In this document: one piece after another, positions 32,741 through 40,909 of the stretch
How positions within the stretch are numbered: position 1 is the first letter of the stretch
How the letters are laid out: each line of letters opens with the position of its first letter
From: a bacterium
Lineage (GTDB): Bacteria; Armatimonadota; Zipacnadia; Zipacnadales; UBA11051
DNA: 64,000 nucleotides
NCBI GenBank assembly: GCA_021372615.1
Contig: JAJFUB010000080.1
Location: 1-64,000 of the forward strand
Direction of reading: 5' to 3'
The notes under the pieces: generated by a model
Told to the model about the DNA's origin: nothing
Seen by the model: only the letters and a program-made list of their open reading frames with translations
The model's database searches: none
Made by a program: the position numbers and the translations under genes

Positions 32741-35206
32741 TTACTCCGGTACGGTGAGCTTGAGGTTGTCCAGGTAGAACGCGGCGGCAGTCTCGCCGCC
32801 GGAGATGACATACAGGTCGGTCACGACGGCGAAGTCCGGCTTGACGAAGGGCAGCGTGGCCGTGACGGGCTGGCCGGAGCCGGGCGTGACCGTCAGTTCG
32901 TACTCCTTGGGCGCACCCTCCCCGACGCTGAACGCAACCTTGAGGTGGCTCCACTGCCCGGCGGGCAGCTCGGCCTGCGTCTTGCCGCCGGCGTTGACCT
33001 TGCCGTCGGGGGTGATGGTGAGGCTCGGGCCGACGCTGAAGGCGCCGGGGGCCTTGTCCTGGTAGTCGCGGAACTCCAGGCAGGCGTCGCCGCCCGGCTC
33101 GCCCTGGCGGAAGTCCAACTCCAGCGCCACGGCGCCCTGCGTGGTCTTGAACCCATATGTGACGTACGGGTAGAACGACTTGCCCAGGCCCGGCTTGTCG
33201 GTGACCTTGAGGCTGCGCTGCCCGCCGGCGGCCAGCTCGTCAGTGACAGCGAAGGTGGCACCCTCAGTCGCCCCCGCCAGGCCCCAACGCCGCGGCATCA
33301 TCCCCACCGGCACGTCCTCGAAGGTCAGGTTCAGGCTCTGGGGCACCTTGGGCAGCTTGGGCCACTGCATGGCGTAGACGGGGTTGGGCGTGAGGCGCAC
33401 CGGGAAGGCGACGCCAGCCCAGTCCTTCTCCACCCCGGCGCGCGCCGCGATGTCCTTCGGGAACCGCGGGTCGTCCGGCTTGACCCCGAGGCTGTTGTTG
33501 CGGATCGTGTGGTCGTTGGCGGTGTTGCGGTTCTGGGCGATCTGCGAGTTGTTCCAGTCCACATCGTAGACAATGTTGTCCTCGACGAGGAAGCCCGTGC
33601 TGCCCTCGTCGAAGTACAGGCCGCACTGGCCGTCGGCGCAGGCGAACGTGCCGCGGTGGTTGTCGTGGATCAGGTTGCCACGGATGATGTTGCCCAGCTG
33701 GCGGCCGAGGGTGTAGATGCCGCCACCGTCCTGCACGAGGTCCATCACGTCATGCACGTGGTTCGCCTCGATGACGTTCCCGCCGGCCGAGGTCGGTGTG
33801 GGCGACCAGTTCCAGCCGCACGCGATCCCGGTGTACGGGCCATGGCTCACCTCGTTGTGGCGGATCTTCGTGTCCCGCACGATCCCGGCCCATACGCCGT
33901 TGGACGAGTAGTGCACCACGCCGTAGTGGGTGATGAGGTTGTTCTCGACCATGTTGCCGACCGGCAGCAGCGGCGGCTGGGCCTGCTGGTTCATGCGGTA
34001 GTCGCCGACCTTCACCCCGCCCCCGCCCAGGTCGTACAGGAAACACCCGCGCACATAGCACTGCTCGCAGCCGAGCCCCAGCGACACGCCATAGGCCCCG
34101 GTGTCGGCCACGACGCAACGCTCCAGCCCGCAGAAGCGGGCCCCGATCATCTCGATGGCGGCCGGGAGCTGCGGCTGGCCTTGTGAGGTGTCGTAGCCCG
34201 CGTCCGGCACGGGCCACTCATTCTGCCCGAAGCGCAGGCCCTCGAAGCGGATGTGCTCGACGAACGGGCCCTTCTCCGGGTCGCCCTGGAGGACGACCAG
34301 CTTCTCCAGTAGTGGCGCGACGAGCGTCACGTTGGTGAGCTTCTCGTCCGGAAGGGGCAGATAGGTGAGCACGCCGGTGGAGCGGTCGAGATACCACTGG
34401 CCCGGCTGGTTCAACTCCTCACGCACGTTCTCCACGTAGTAGGGGTTCTGCTCGTTCTTGTACCAGCTGCCGATGCGGAACGTCGGGACTGAGGTGAAGG
34501 TGACGACATTGGTCTGCAGGTCCAGGGCCTTGATCTTCAGCCGCGAGGCGCTCCAGGAGTGCAGCGCCACGACCTCGACCTCGGGCAGGTTGCCGAACTG
34601 CTGCAGGTCACCGGGGAAGAAGATGAAGTCCTGCTGGGCCGCGCGGTGGGCGATGGTCTTGCGTTGGGGCGAGTACGTCAGCCCCGCGACGGCCAGCATG
34701 CCCTTGTGGGGCCGAAAGCGCCGGGTGAAGAAGCTCTCCCCCTGCTTGCGGACGAAGAGCTGGCGGAAGTTCCACTCGCCCGACTTCACCGCCGGCAGCG
34801 TCGTCTGCCACGCGCGCAGACCGCCCAGCTTCGTCTCCTTGAGGTCCGTGACGGGACGGCCCCCGCTGATGAGCACCGTCTCGCCCGGGTAGGCCTGCCA
34901 CGTGACGGGCGCGGCGGCCGTGCCGCTGTCCTCGAGGCCGAGGGCGAGGGTCTCGGGCAGGAAGTAGGTCCCGCCGCGCAAGATGACATGGAGCGGCTCG
35001 TGGGGGCTGGCGAGGCGGAGTTGGCGCACCCTGTCCCGCGCAGCCTGTAGCGTCTGCAGCGGGCCGTCGGTCCTGGCGGCGTTGGCTTTCTCCAGCCTCC
35101 CCGACCAGGCGTCGTTGCCGCCCGGCGCCACGTAGAGGTTGACATCGGCGGCGGCCGCCGCCGCGCAGGCTGCCAGAGCAACGACGGTCCAGATCAGCCG
35201 TTCCAT
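32741..35206 (-). CDS. Secreted right-handed parallel beta-helix protein (polysaccharide lyase-like)
   Basis: 821 residues with a short signal peptide (IWTVVALAACAAAAAA). LYVAPGGNDAWSGRLEKAN and LQTLQAARDRVRQLR open the characteristic DUF1565/pectate-lyase-like beta-helix. The helix is recognisable by repeating N-rich turns such as NMVENNLITHYG, TKIRHNEVSHG, NVIEANHVHDV, NIIRGNLIHDN and FLVEDNIVYDV (about residues 430-620). The last 180 residues look like a LamG-type binding domain. The ATG at 35206 lies immediately after the upstream stop (TAGGATG) with GGAGG inside that gene, so translation is coupled. Likely role: cleavage of a uronic-acid polymer. The exact lyase or hydrolase type is not assigned. 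Confidence 0.82.
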   Translation of the reverse strand: MERLIWTVVALAACAAAAAADVNLYVAPGGNDAWSGRLEKANAARTDGPLQTLQAARDRVRQLRLASPHEPLHVILRGGTYFLPETLALGLEDSGTAAAPVTWQAYPGETVLISGGRPVTDLKETKLGGLRAWQTTLPAVKSGEWNFRQLFVRKQGESFFTRRFRPHKGMLAVAGLTYSPQRKTIAHRAAQQDFIFFPGDLQQFGNLPEVEVVALHSWSASRLKIKALDLQTNVVTFTSVPTFRIGSWYKNEQNPYYVENVREELNQPGQWYLDRSTGVLTYLPLPDEKLTNVTLVAPLLEKLVVLQGDPEKGPFVEHIRFEGLRFGQNEWPVPDAGYDTSQGQPQLPAAIEMIGARFCGLERCVVADTGAYGVSLGLGCEQCYVRGCFLYDLGGGGVKVGDYRMNQQAQPPLLPVGNMVENNLITHYGVVHYSSNGVWAGIVRDTKIRHNEVSHGPYTGIACGWNWSPTPTSAGGNVIEANHVHDVMDLVQDGGGIYTLGRQLGNIIRGNLIHDNHRGTFACADGQCGLYFDEGSTGFLVEDNIVYDVDWNNSQIAQNRNTANDHTIRNNSLGVKPDDPRFPKDIAARAGVEKDWAGVAFPVRLTPNPVYAMQWPKLPKVPQSLNLTFEDVPVGMMPRRWGLAGATEGATFAVTDELAAGGQRSLKVTDKPGLGKSFYPYVTYGFKTTQGAVALELDFRQGEPGGDACLEFRDYQDKAPGAFSVGPSLTITPDGKVNAGGKTQAELPAGQWSHLKVAFSVGEGAPKEYELTVTPGSGQPVTATLPFVKPDFAVVTDLYVISGGETAAAFYLDNLKLTVPE

Positions 35207-35207
35207 C

Positions 35208-37541
35208 CTATTGTGCCTCCACTTTGAGGTCATCCAGGTAAGCCTCGACCACCGCGCTGCTGTAGCTGTGAATCCACAGCTGCATCCTGGCCGTTCCCGC
35301 AGGCGTGCGGAAGGGGAAGCGGAAGTCCACCCACTGCCCGGCTGCGCCGGTGAGGCTGCCCACCGGCGCGATGTTCCCCTTCTCGTCCGCCTGGTTGAGT
35401 GGCTTGCCGTCCGCGTCATAGGTCTTGATGTACATCCCGATCCCGTTGCCGGAGACATGCCAGACCTTGCCGCTGAGCGCGTAGTCCGCCTCGGGTCTGG
35501 CGGGCATCATCGCCGAGCTGACGTTGGAGCCGTTGTCCTTCTGGTCGTCGGCGATCTTCAGCGAGGTCGTGCCGCTCGCGGCCCGTTCCGTGGACAGGGA
35601 ACTGATCTGGTCGCGCAGGTCCCAGGCGAAGCTGCCCAGTTCGAAGTCGCCGTTGCGCAGCACGCCGCTCCCCGGGGGCATGGCGAGGGGCTTGATGGCC
35701 ATCTCGATGGTCGCCGTCGTGACCGGCGCCTTGAGGCGCAGGCCCAGGCGGATCGGGTGCTCGGAGGCGTCCTCGCTGATCTGCTCGGGCACGATCTCAA
35801 CCTCGCCGCCGGTGGCCTTGACCGCGACCTGCACGGCCTGGTCCATGTCGTAGATCATTAGCGTGCCGTCAGGCAACTGCCGCCAACCCTTGCGCACAAT
35901 CAGGGCGGTCTCGAAGGTTTGCGCTGCGGTCAGCTCCACCGTGTCCGTGACCGTGAGACTGCCCTGCTCGGCGCGCGAGAAGACAAAGGTGCGCTCCAGC
36001 GTCTTCAACTCCGGCACGGCGTAGGCCGCCCTCAGGCTCATGCGGACCGTGTCGCGTGCGTCGGTGAAGTCGGTGGAGAGGATCTCGGCCTTCGCGTCAG
36101 CGCCGGGGCGTTGCATCTTCCCGGCTACGAGCGGCACCGGATGGCCGAAGGAGTTCAGCAGGTTGCTGTCATAGCGATGGCTGCTGAACGTCCGACGGGT
36201 GTACACCTCGGCCCCCGGGTCCAGCAGCGGCATGCGGCTGTTGAGGAAGACCGTGTATGAGCCCACGTCGTTGTGGTTGTGGTGCTCGTTGTTGTGGCCG
36301 CCCTTGAGCGCGATGGCGAGCTTGTCGGCGGGGTCGCCCGCGGGCCGGGACACGAGGATGCCCGCATCGCCGAACCAGTCGCGCAGCGGCCGCGTGGGCG
36401 CGTCGCCGGTGGCCTCGGGCATGTCCCAGGCCTTGTTCGGGAAGCAGAAGAGCATCCACTGGAAGAGGTCGCCGCGCATCGCGTCATCGCCCAGTGTGTC
36501 CCAGCGGGCATAGCCGAGTTGGAAGGTGCGGTTCAGGTAGAACATGGAAGCCAGGCCGGGCTGGGAGTTGGTCCCGCAATCGGCGAAGGCCGGGCCGACG
36601 TGGTCGTCCACCATGATGCGCGTCGGGAACAGCGCGGGGGCCTTCGCCTGCGGCTGGGCGAGCAGGTCGAGCTTGCCGCCGGTGGCCTGCCGCACGGTCT
36701 CGCTCAGCAGGATGAAGTGCCCGAAGCCGTAGTTCCAGTAGCCGAGGCCCTCGGAGCAGTAGCCGTCGGGCGTGAAGCCCTTCAGGAAGTTCTGTGAGAA
36801 CTGCTCGGCGGCCGCGACGAACTGCGCCCGCTCCTGCTTGCTCGCGACCATCGCCAGACCCGTGCCTGTCACGCCCGCCAAACACACAGCGTTCCAGTTG
36901 TTCGTCGTCAGGATCCACCAGTTCGGCGGACGCTTGCCGGTGAACATGTCGCGATAGGGGGTGAGGATGAAGTGATCCACGCGCTCGCGCAGCAGTTGCC
37001 GCGTGGCGGGTGTGAGCTTGTCGCCCAGCAGCCAGTCCGTCGTCGCCAGGTTCCAGCCCAGCGCCGAGGAGGCCAGATCAATGTCCACAGCCTCGCCCCG
37101 GAAGTTGGTGAGCTTGCTGTCGTGGGCGGGCATGACCCACGTCTTCTCGGCGCAGAGGGCCTGGATGAGCTGCTCGATGGCGGGCAGGAAGCGGCCCTGG
37201 TTCTCGACACACTCGGCGAACACCAGCGGCGCCAGCCGCCCGCGACGCCGCCCGGCAACGTTCTGCCAGTGGGTACGGTTACCGGTGCGGGAGAAATCCA
37301 GGAACAGGTCGTCGGGCTGTTCGGGCAGCGGGGAGTTCAGGTACTGCTCAGCTACCGTCGGCTTGCCGAGCCGGGCCCATCCGGCGCGGTCGGAGACGGG
37401 CTGGCCGAGGCCCGCAGGCTGGTCGGGCAGCATCTCCGCAATGGCCTGCACTCGCGCCGGGTCGAGGGGGTCGGCGATCAGGCCGTCGGCGGATAGGAGC
37501 AGCAGTAGTAGCACACAGATGGGCAAGAAATACGCGAACAT
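35208..37541 (-). CDS. Secreted heparinase II/III or alginate-lyase-like protein with C-terminal CBM
   Basis: 777 residues; signal peptide PICVLLLLLLSADG. An alginate-lyase-like alpha/alpha-toroid covers about 60-360 (WWILTTNNWNAVCLAGV, YCSEGLGYWNYGFGHF). The Hepar_II_III strand motif EHHNHNDVGSYTVFLNSRMPLLDPG lies near residue 420 and has the catalytic-type His/Asn/Asp cluster. A binding domain beginning LRNGDFELGSFAWD occupies about 627-777. The start is ATG at 37541 with GGGAGG 6 nt upstream; a longer upstream frame is not gene-like. It heads the operon that continues with the beta-helix and TIM-barrel genes. It would act outside the cytoplasm on an acidic glycan. Confidence 0.83.
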   Translation of the reverse strand: MFAYFLPICVLLLLLLSADGLIADPLDPARVQAIAEMLPDQPAGLGQPVSDRAGWARLGKPTVAEQYLNSPLPEQPDDLFLDFSRTGNRTHWQNVAGRRRGRLAPLVFAECVENQGRFLPAIEQLIQALCAEKTWVMPAHDSKLTNFRGEAVDIDLASSALGWNLATTDWLLGDKLTPATRQLLRERVDHFILTPYRDMFTGKRPPNWWILTTNNWNAVCLAGVTGTGLAMVASKQERAQFVAAAEQFSQNFLKGFTPDGYCSEGLGYWNYGFGHFILLSETVRQATGGKLDLLAQPQAKAPALFPTRIMVDDHVGPAFADCGTNSQPGLASMFYLNRTFQLGYARWDTLGDDAMRGDLFQWMLFCFPNKAWDMPEATGDAPTRPLRDWFGDAGILVSRPAGDPADKLAIALKGGHNNEHHNHNDVGSYTVFLNSRMPLLDPGAEVYTRRTFSSHRYDSNLLNSFGHPVPLVAGKMQRPGADAKAEILSTDFTDARDTVRMSLRAAYAVPELKTLERTFVFSRAEQGSLTVTDTVELTAAQTFETALIVRKGWRQLPDGTLMIYDMDQAVQVAVKATGGEVEIVPEQISEDASEHPIRLGLRLKAPVTTATIEMAIKPLAMPPGSGVLRNGDFELGSFAWDLRDQISSLSTERAASGTTSLKIADDQKDNGSNVSSAMMPARPEADYALSGKVWHVSGNGIGMYIKTYDADGKPLNQADEKGNIAPVGSLTGAAGQWVDFRFPFRTPAGTARMQLWIHSYSSAVVEAYLDDLKVEAQ

Positions 37542-37647
37542 GCCATGCCTCCCGGCAGATGGATGATGCGAAGTTGTCGTCCCTGCCGTCGTCGTTGCGT
37601 CCTGCGGACGAACAGCGACGGCAACGCCAACGGCGGCGGCAACACCA

Positions 37648-40600
37648 CTACTTCCTGGTCTGCACAACCACCCCGATGCCGCGCGGGCCCAGCGTCGTCT
37701 CCAGGACGGCCTGGCCCTGCACGATCTTCGGCTGCAGTGCCCTCGCGTTCCACACGTCACGGTACGTCGCCCCCGCGACGTGCTTCACCTTCAGCACGGG
37801 GCCGGTGAAGGTGTCGTAGCGCCCGTTAAACAGCGTCCAGACTGTCCGCTTCGCGCCGGGGAACTCGTTGGCGAAGACCTCGGCCTGCTCGGTGTCCACG
37901 AACGACTGCGGGGCCATCGTGTTGAACTCCGCGCTGTACTCGTGCAGGATCTGGCTGTACCTGCGGAAGATCGGCAGGCACTCGTCGTCATGGCCCCACG
38001 AGAGCGAGTACAGCGGCACGCCGGAGAAGAGACTGTACTTGACGCCCTCCCAGATGCCGTCGTACATGCTGCCGCCGTTGCTGATGGTCAGCACACGGAA
38101 GTCCGGGAAGGCGAAGCGCGTAGTCTGCACGAAGCCCGGCGAGAGCAGTGGATCGGAGAAGCGCAGGCCGGCCTGGTAGGCGCCGTCGAGGTAGGGGATG
38201 AGGCAGTCGGGCGGCACCCACTCGGTGTAGAAGGCGACATTGGCGGGGAGCGCCGCCCGCACCTGCTTGCACAGGTCCAGTAACCCCACCTGGTTGACGC
38301 CGGGCACCGGGTGCCCGTGGTTCTTGCGCCAGCACCAGTAGCCCGGGTAGTCGCTCATGCCCTCATCGAGGTAGATGCCGTCGCAGCCGGTCTCGCGGGC
38401 CACACGGGCGCAGGTCTGGGCCAGGTAGTCCTGCCAGCCCGGGTGGTTGACGCACATGTTGAGCATCGGGTCGTCCGGCTGACTGTAGGCGGTGCGGAAG
38501 CGGCCGGTCTGGTCCTGGATGGCCCACTCCTCGCCGTGCGCCTGGCCGATGAGCGACTTGCGGCTGCACAGGTACGTGTCCAGGTACAACCCGACGCGAA
38601 TGCCACGGCCCTGCAGGTCCTTGACCATGCCCCGGAACTTGTCCAGCCCGCCGACGTCCTCGTAGTGGCTGTAGTCCCCCCACAGGCCGTATTGCTTGGA
38701 GATGCGCCAGTCGAAGAAGTGGACCATGTCCACATCGCCGAACTGCTCGCGATCGCGCGCGACGAACTTGTCCGTCTGGTACTCCTGCCGGTCGGCATCA
38801 AACAGGTTGCAGTCCTTCCAGCGGTCCTTGGTCACGCCCATGGTGTGCGTCCACCAGGTGCGGAAGTTCCACACATCCCGATACCAGTCCAAGCGCGCCT
38901 GCGCGGGCTTATACCACTCTCGCTTCCAGGCCAGGTAGCCGCGCCACGGCTCGCGCCAGTCCCCGCCGTGGACATCCAGCACGGTCTCGGGCAACTCCAC
39001 CCACTCGCCGGGCGGGTAGGGCGGGTTGTCGCGGTACTCCAGGCGCTGAATGAGGCGCCCACCGCTCTTGGACAGCTTGAAGTAGCGCTGCCGCAAGTCG
39101 AGGCTCCGCGTGCCCAGGCACACGCCCCCGCCGGTGCGGCGGTCGTAGCAGTCCTGGAACTGCAGCGGCAGGTGCCCGCTGTAGGCGGTCTCGTACGCGG
39201 CATCGCGGTTGCTCCACACCGCCGACATGAAGGGGATGAACACCCACAGGTCCTCGGGCCGGCTGGTGGTGAGTTGGACCTGCGGGCAAGTCACCTCCAG
39301 CGTGCGCGGCTGGTCGGCGAGGTTGCGGACCGCGGCGCTGATCCGCACCGGCAGGAGACCGTCGAACCGCAGGCGTACCTCCGCCTGCGCCTCGTCGCTG
39401 CGGAAGAGCAACTCGGCCTCCATCGTCTTGCACTGACCGTCCACGAGCTTGAACTGGTCGCTCGTCCAGCGCTTGTTGCCCTCGCTGACGGCAAAGAACG
39501 GCGCGGGCTCCGCACGCAGCGGCCAGCCCGCCTTGGCCTCGTGCACGACCTCGGAGAGCTTGATCCCCTGCGACAGGTCGAACACCAGGCGCGAGTAGAT
39601 CCCCGGGAGCGTCAGCTTGCCATTGGCCAGGCGGAAGGTGCCGACCGCGCCGTTCCACGTGGAGCGGCGATCCGGCGGCGTGCGCAGCGGCGGCCCGGCG
39701 ACCGCGGGCGTGAGCGCCTGTGGGCAGATGCTCGCAGCCACAAGATGGAAGGTCGAGGTGCGCATCCCGTCGTACAGGCGCAGCTCCTTGAGCGCCTGGC
39801 CCGGCCGCAGCGGCACCGCATAGGCGTTCAGCCCGCGCCACATCCCGTGCCGCTTCTGCCCCAGGCAGAAGGGCACATGCTCGTCCACGGTTCCGTCCGC
39901 ATAGGCCAGGCGCACGACGAACTGCTCGGGCCGGTCGGTCATGTCGCCGGGCTCCCACCCGCTGTAGCCCAGCATCTGCGGGGGGAACTTGGCGGCGATC
40001 AGCAGGCCCAGCGCCGCGCCGGAGCCCGTGAGGGGTACGGTCGTCTCGCCGCGCGCTTCTCCCGGCGTGGAGATGGCGGCCGCCCCGCTCAGGGGCACGG
40101 TGAAGTTGACACCGTAGGCGGTGATGCCGGCTTCGGCGAACCAGTCCTCCAGGCTCAGGTCGCTCTGGAGCCGGGCCAGGTCGGTCTGTAGCGGGAGGGC
40201 CAGCGGCTGTCCCTGGCCCTGGTGGCCGGCCTGCCAGCGGAGCGTCTCGGTCAGTGACGAGGGCAGGGGCTTGTCCGACAAGCGCAGCCAAGCCACATCC
40301 AGCCGCCCCTGTTGGCCCTCCTGCGCCCGGATCCGCAGGGCCACGGTCTGCAACGTGTCGAAGTCCTGGAGCGTCGTGCGGGCCGTGTGCCACTGGCCGT
40401 CGTGCATCAGGTTCTCGGCGCCGAAGATGAGGTTACGCGCCAGCATCCCGCCGCCGGCCTGGTCGGCGAAGTACACCGTGTATGAGTAGAGCTTGGGGTC
40501 CGTGCCCTGCAGGCGGTAGCGGAAGGTGACGTAGCGGCGGCCCTGGAGGTCCAGCGGTGGGTCGAAGTCGCGCGTCCAGATCATCGTGCCCTTGCCGCCG

Positions 40601-40773
40601 GATGCGGTGAAGGAGCTGACGCCGTCCTGACGTGCGAAGTCGTAGGCCTCCGCCCTCTCGTAGGCACACCAGCCCGGCGCCGCGCCAAAGCGTTCAAGCG
40701 GCACGTCGAGTACCTGCGCCGGCGCGCCGGCGGCGGCGATCAGAGCAACAAGGGGCAAGGTGATCCGGTGCAT
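37648..40773 (-). CDS. Large secreted glycoside-hydrolase-like protein (DUF6259-type TIM barrel)
   Basis: 1041 residues with a signal peptide (LPLVALIAAAGAPA). An N-terminal jelly-roll (about 25-190, MIWTRDFDPPLDLQGRRYVTF) and a beta-supersandwich (about 200-570) precede a TIM barrel at about 600-930. The barrel carries VDMVHFFDW, GIRVGLYLDTYLCSR, the acidic strand GCDGIYLDEGMSDYPGYW near residue 798, and ALPANVAFYTEWVPPD. The order and the LDEG motif resemble DUF6259 proteins, which are distant relatives of alpha-glucosidase/galactosidase clans. AAGGAG lies 6 nt before the ATG at 40773. Its stop is 107 bp before the start of the lyase operon, so it is probably the first gene of a four-gene unit. 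The substrate is unknown. Confidence 0.72.
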   Translation of the reverse strand: MHRITLPLVALIAAAGAPAQVLDVPLERFGAAPGWCAYERAEAYDFARQDGVSSFTASGGKGTMIWTRDFDPPLDLQGRRYVTFRYRLQGTDPKLYSYTVYFADQAGGGMLARNLIFGAENLMHDGQWHTARTTLQDFDTLQTVALRIRAQEGQQGRLDVAWLRLSDKPLPSSLTETLRWQAGHQGQGQPLALPLQTDLARLQSDLSLEDWFAEAGITAYGVNFTVPLSGAAAISTPGEARGETTVPLTGSGAALGLLIAAKFPPQMLGYSGWEPGDMTDRPEQFVVRLAYADGTVDEHVPFCLGQKRHGMWRGLNAYAVPLRPGQALKELRLYDGMRTSTFHLVAASICPQALTPAVAGPPLRTPPDRRSTWNGAVGTFRLANGKLTLPGIYSRLVFDLSQGIKLSEVVHEAKAGWPLRAEPAPFFAVSEGNKRWTSDQFKLVDGQCKTMEAELLFRSDEAQAEVRLRFDGLLPVRISAAVRNLADQPRTLEVTCPQVQLTTSRPEDLWVFIPFMSAVWSNRDAAYETAYSGHLPLQFQDCYDRRTGGGVCLGTRSLDLRQRYFKLSKSGGRLIQRLEYRDNPPYPPGEWVELPETVLDVHGGDWREPWRGYLAWKREWYKPAQARLDWYRDVWNFRTWWTHTMGVTKDRWKDCNLFDADRQEYQTDKFVARDREQFGDVDMVHFFDWRISKQYGLWGDYSHYEDVGGLDKFRGMVKDLQGRGIRVGLYLDTYLCSRKSLIGQAHGEEWAIQDQTGRFRTAYSQPDDPMLNMCVNHPGWQDYLAQTCARVARETGCDGIYLDEGMSDYPGYWCWRKNHGHPVPGVNQVGLLDLCKQVRAALPANVAFYTEWVPPDCLIPYLDGAYQAGLRFSDPLLSPGFVQTTRFAFPDFRVLTISNGGSMYDGIWEGVKYSLFSGVPLYSLSWGHDDECLPIFRRYSQILHEYSAEFNTMAPQSFVDTEQAEVFANEFPGAKRTVWTLFNGRYDTFTGPVLKVKHVAGATYRDVWNARALQPKIVQGQAVLETTLGPRGIGVVVQTRK

Positions 40774-40909
40774 GGGACGCTCCTTGTCTCGGCTGTGCAG
40801 AGAGGATTCATGCGCGGAGGCGTCGGGACCTGCCTGCCGGTGGAGCGCGGCCCGAGGAGGACGTGGCGCGGGGGGTGGCGAACGCGTCACGGAAGACACA
40901 GGGGGTCCC

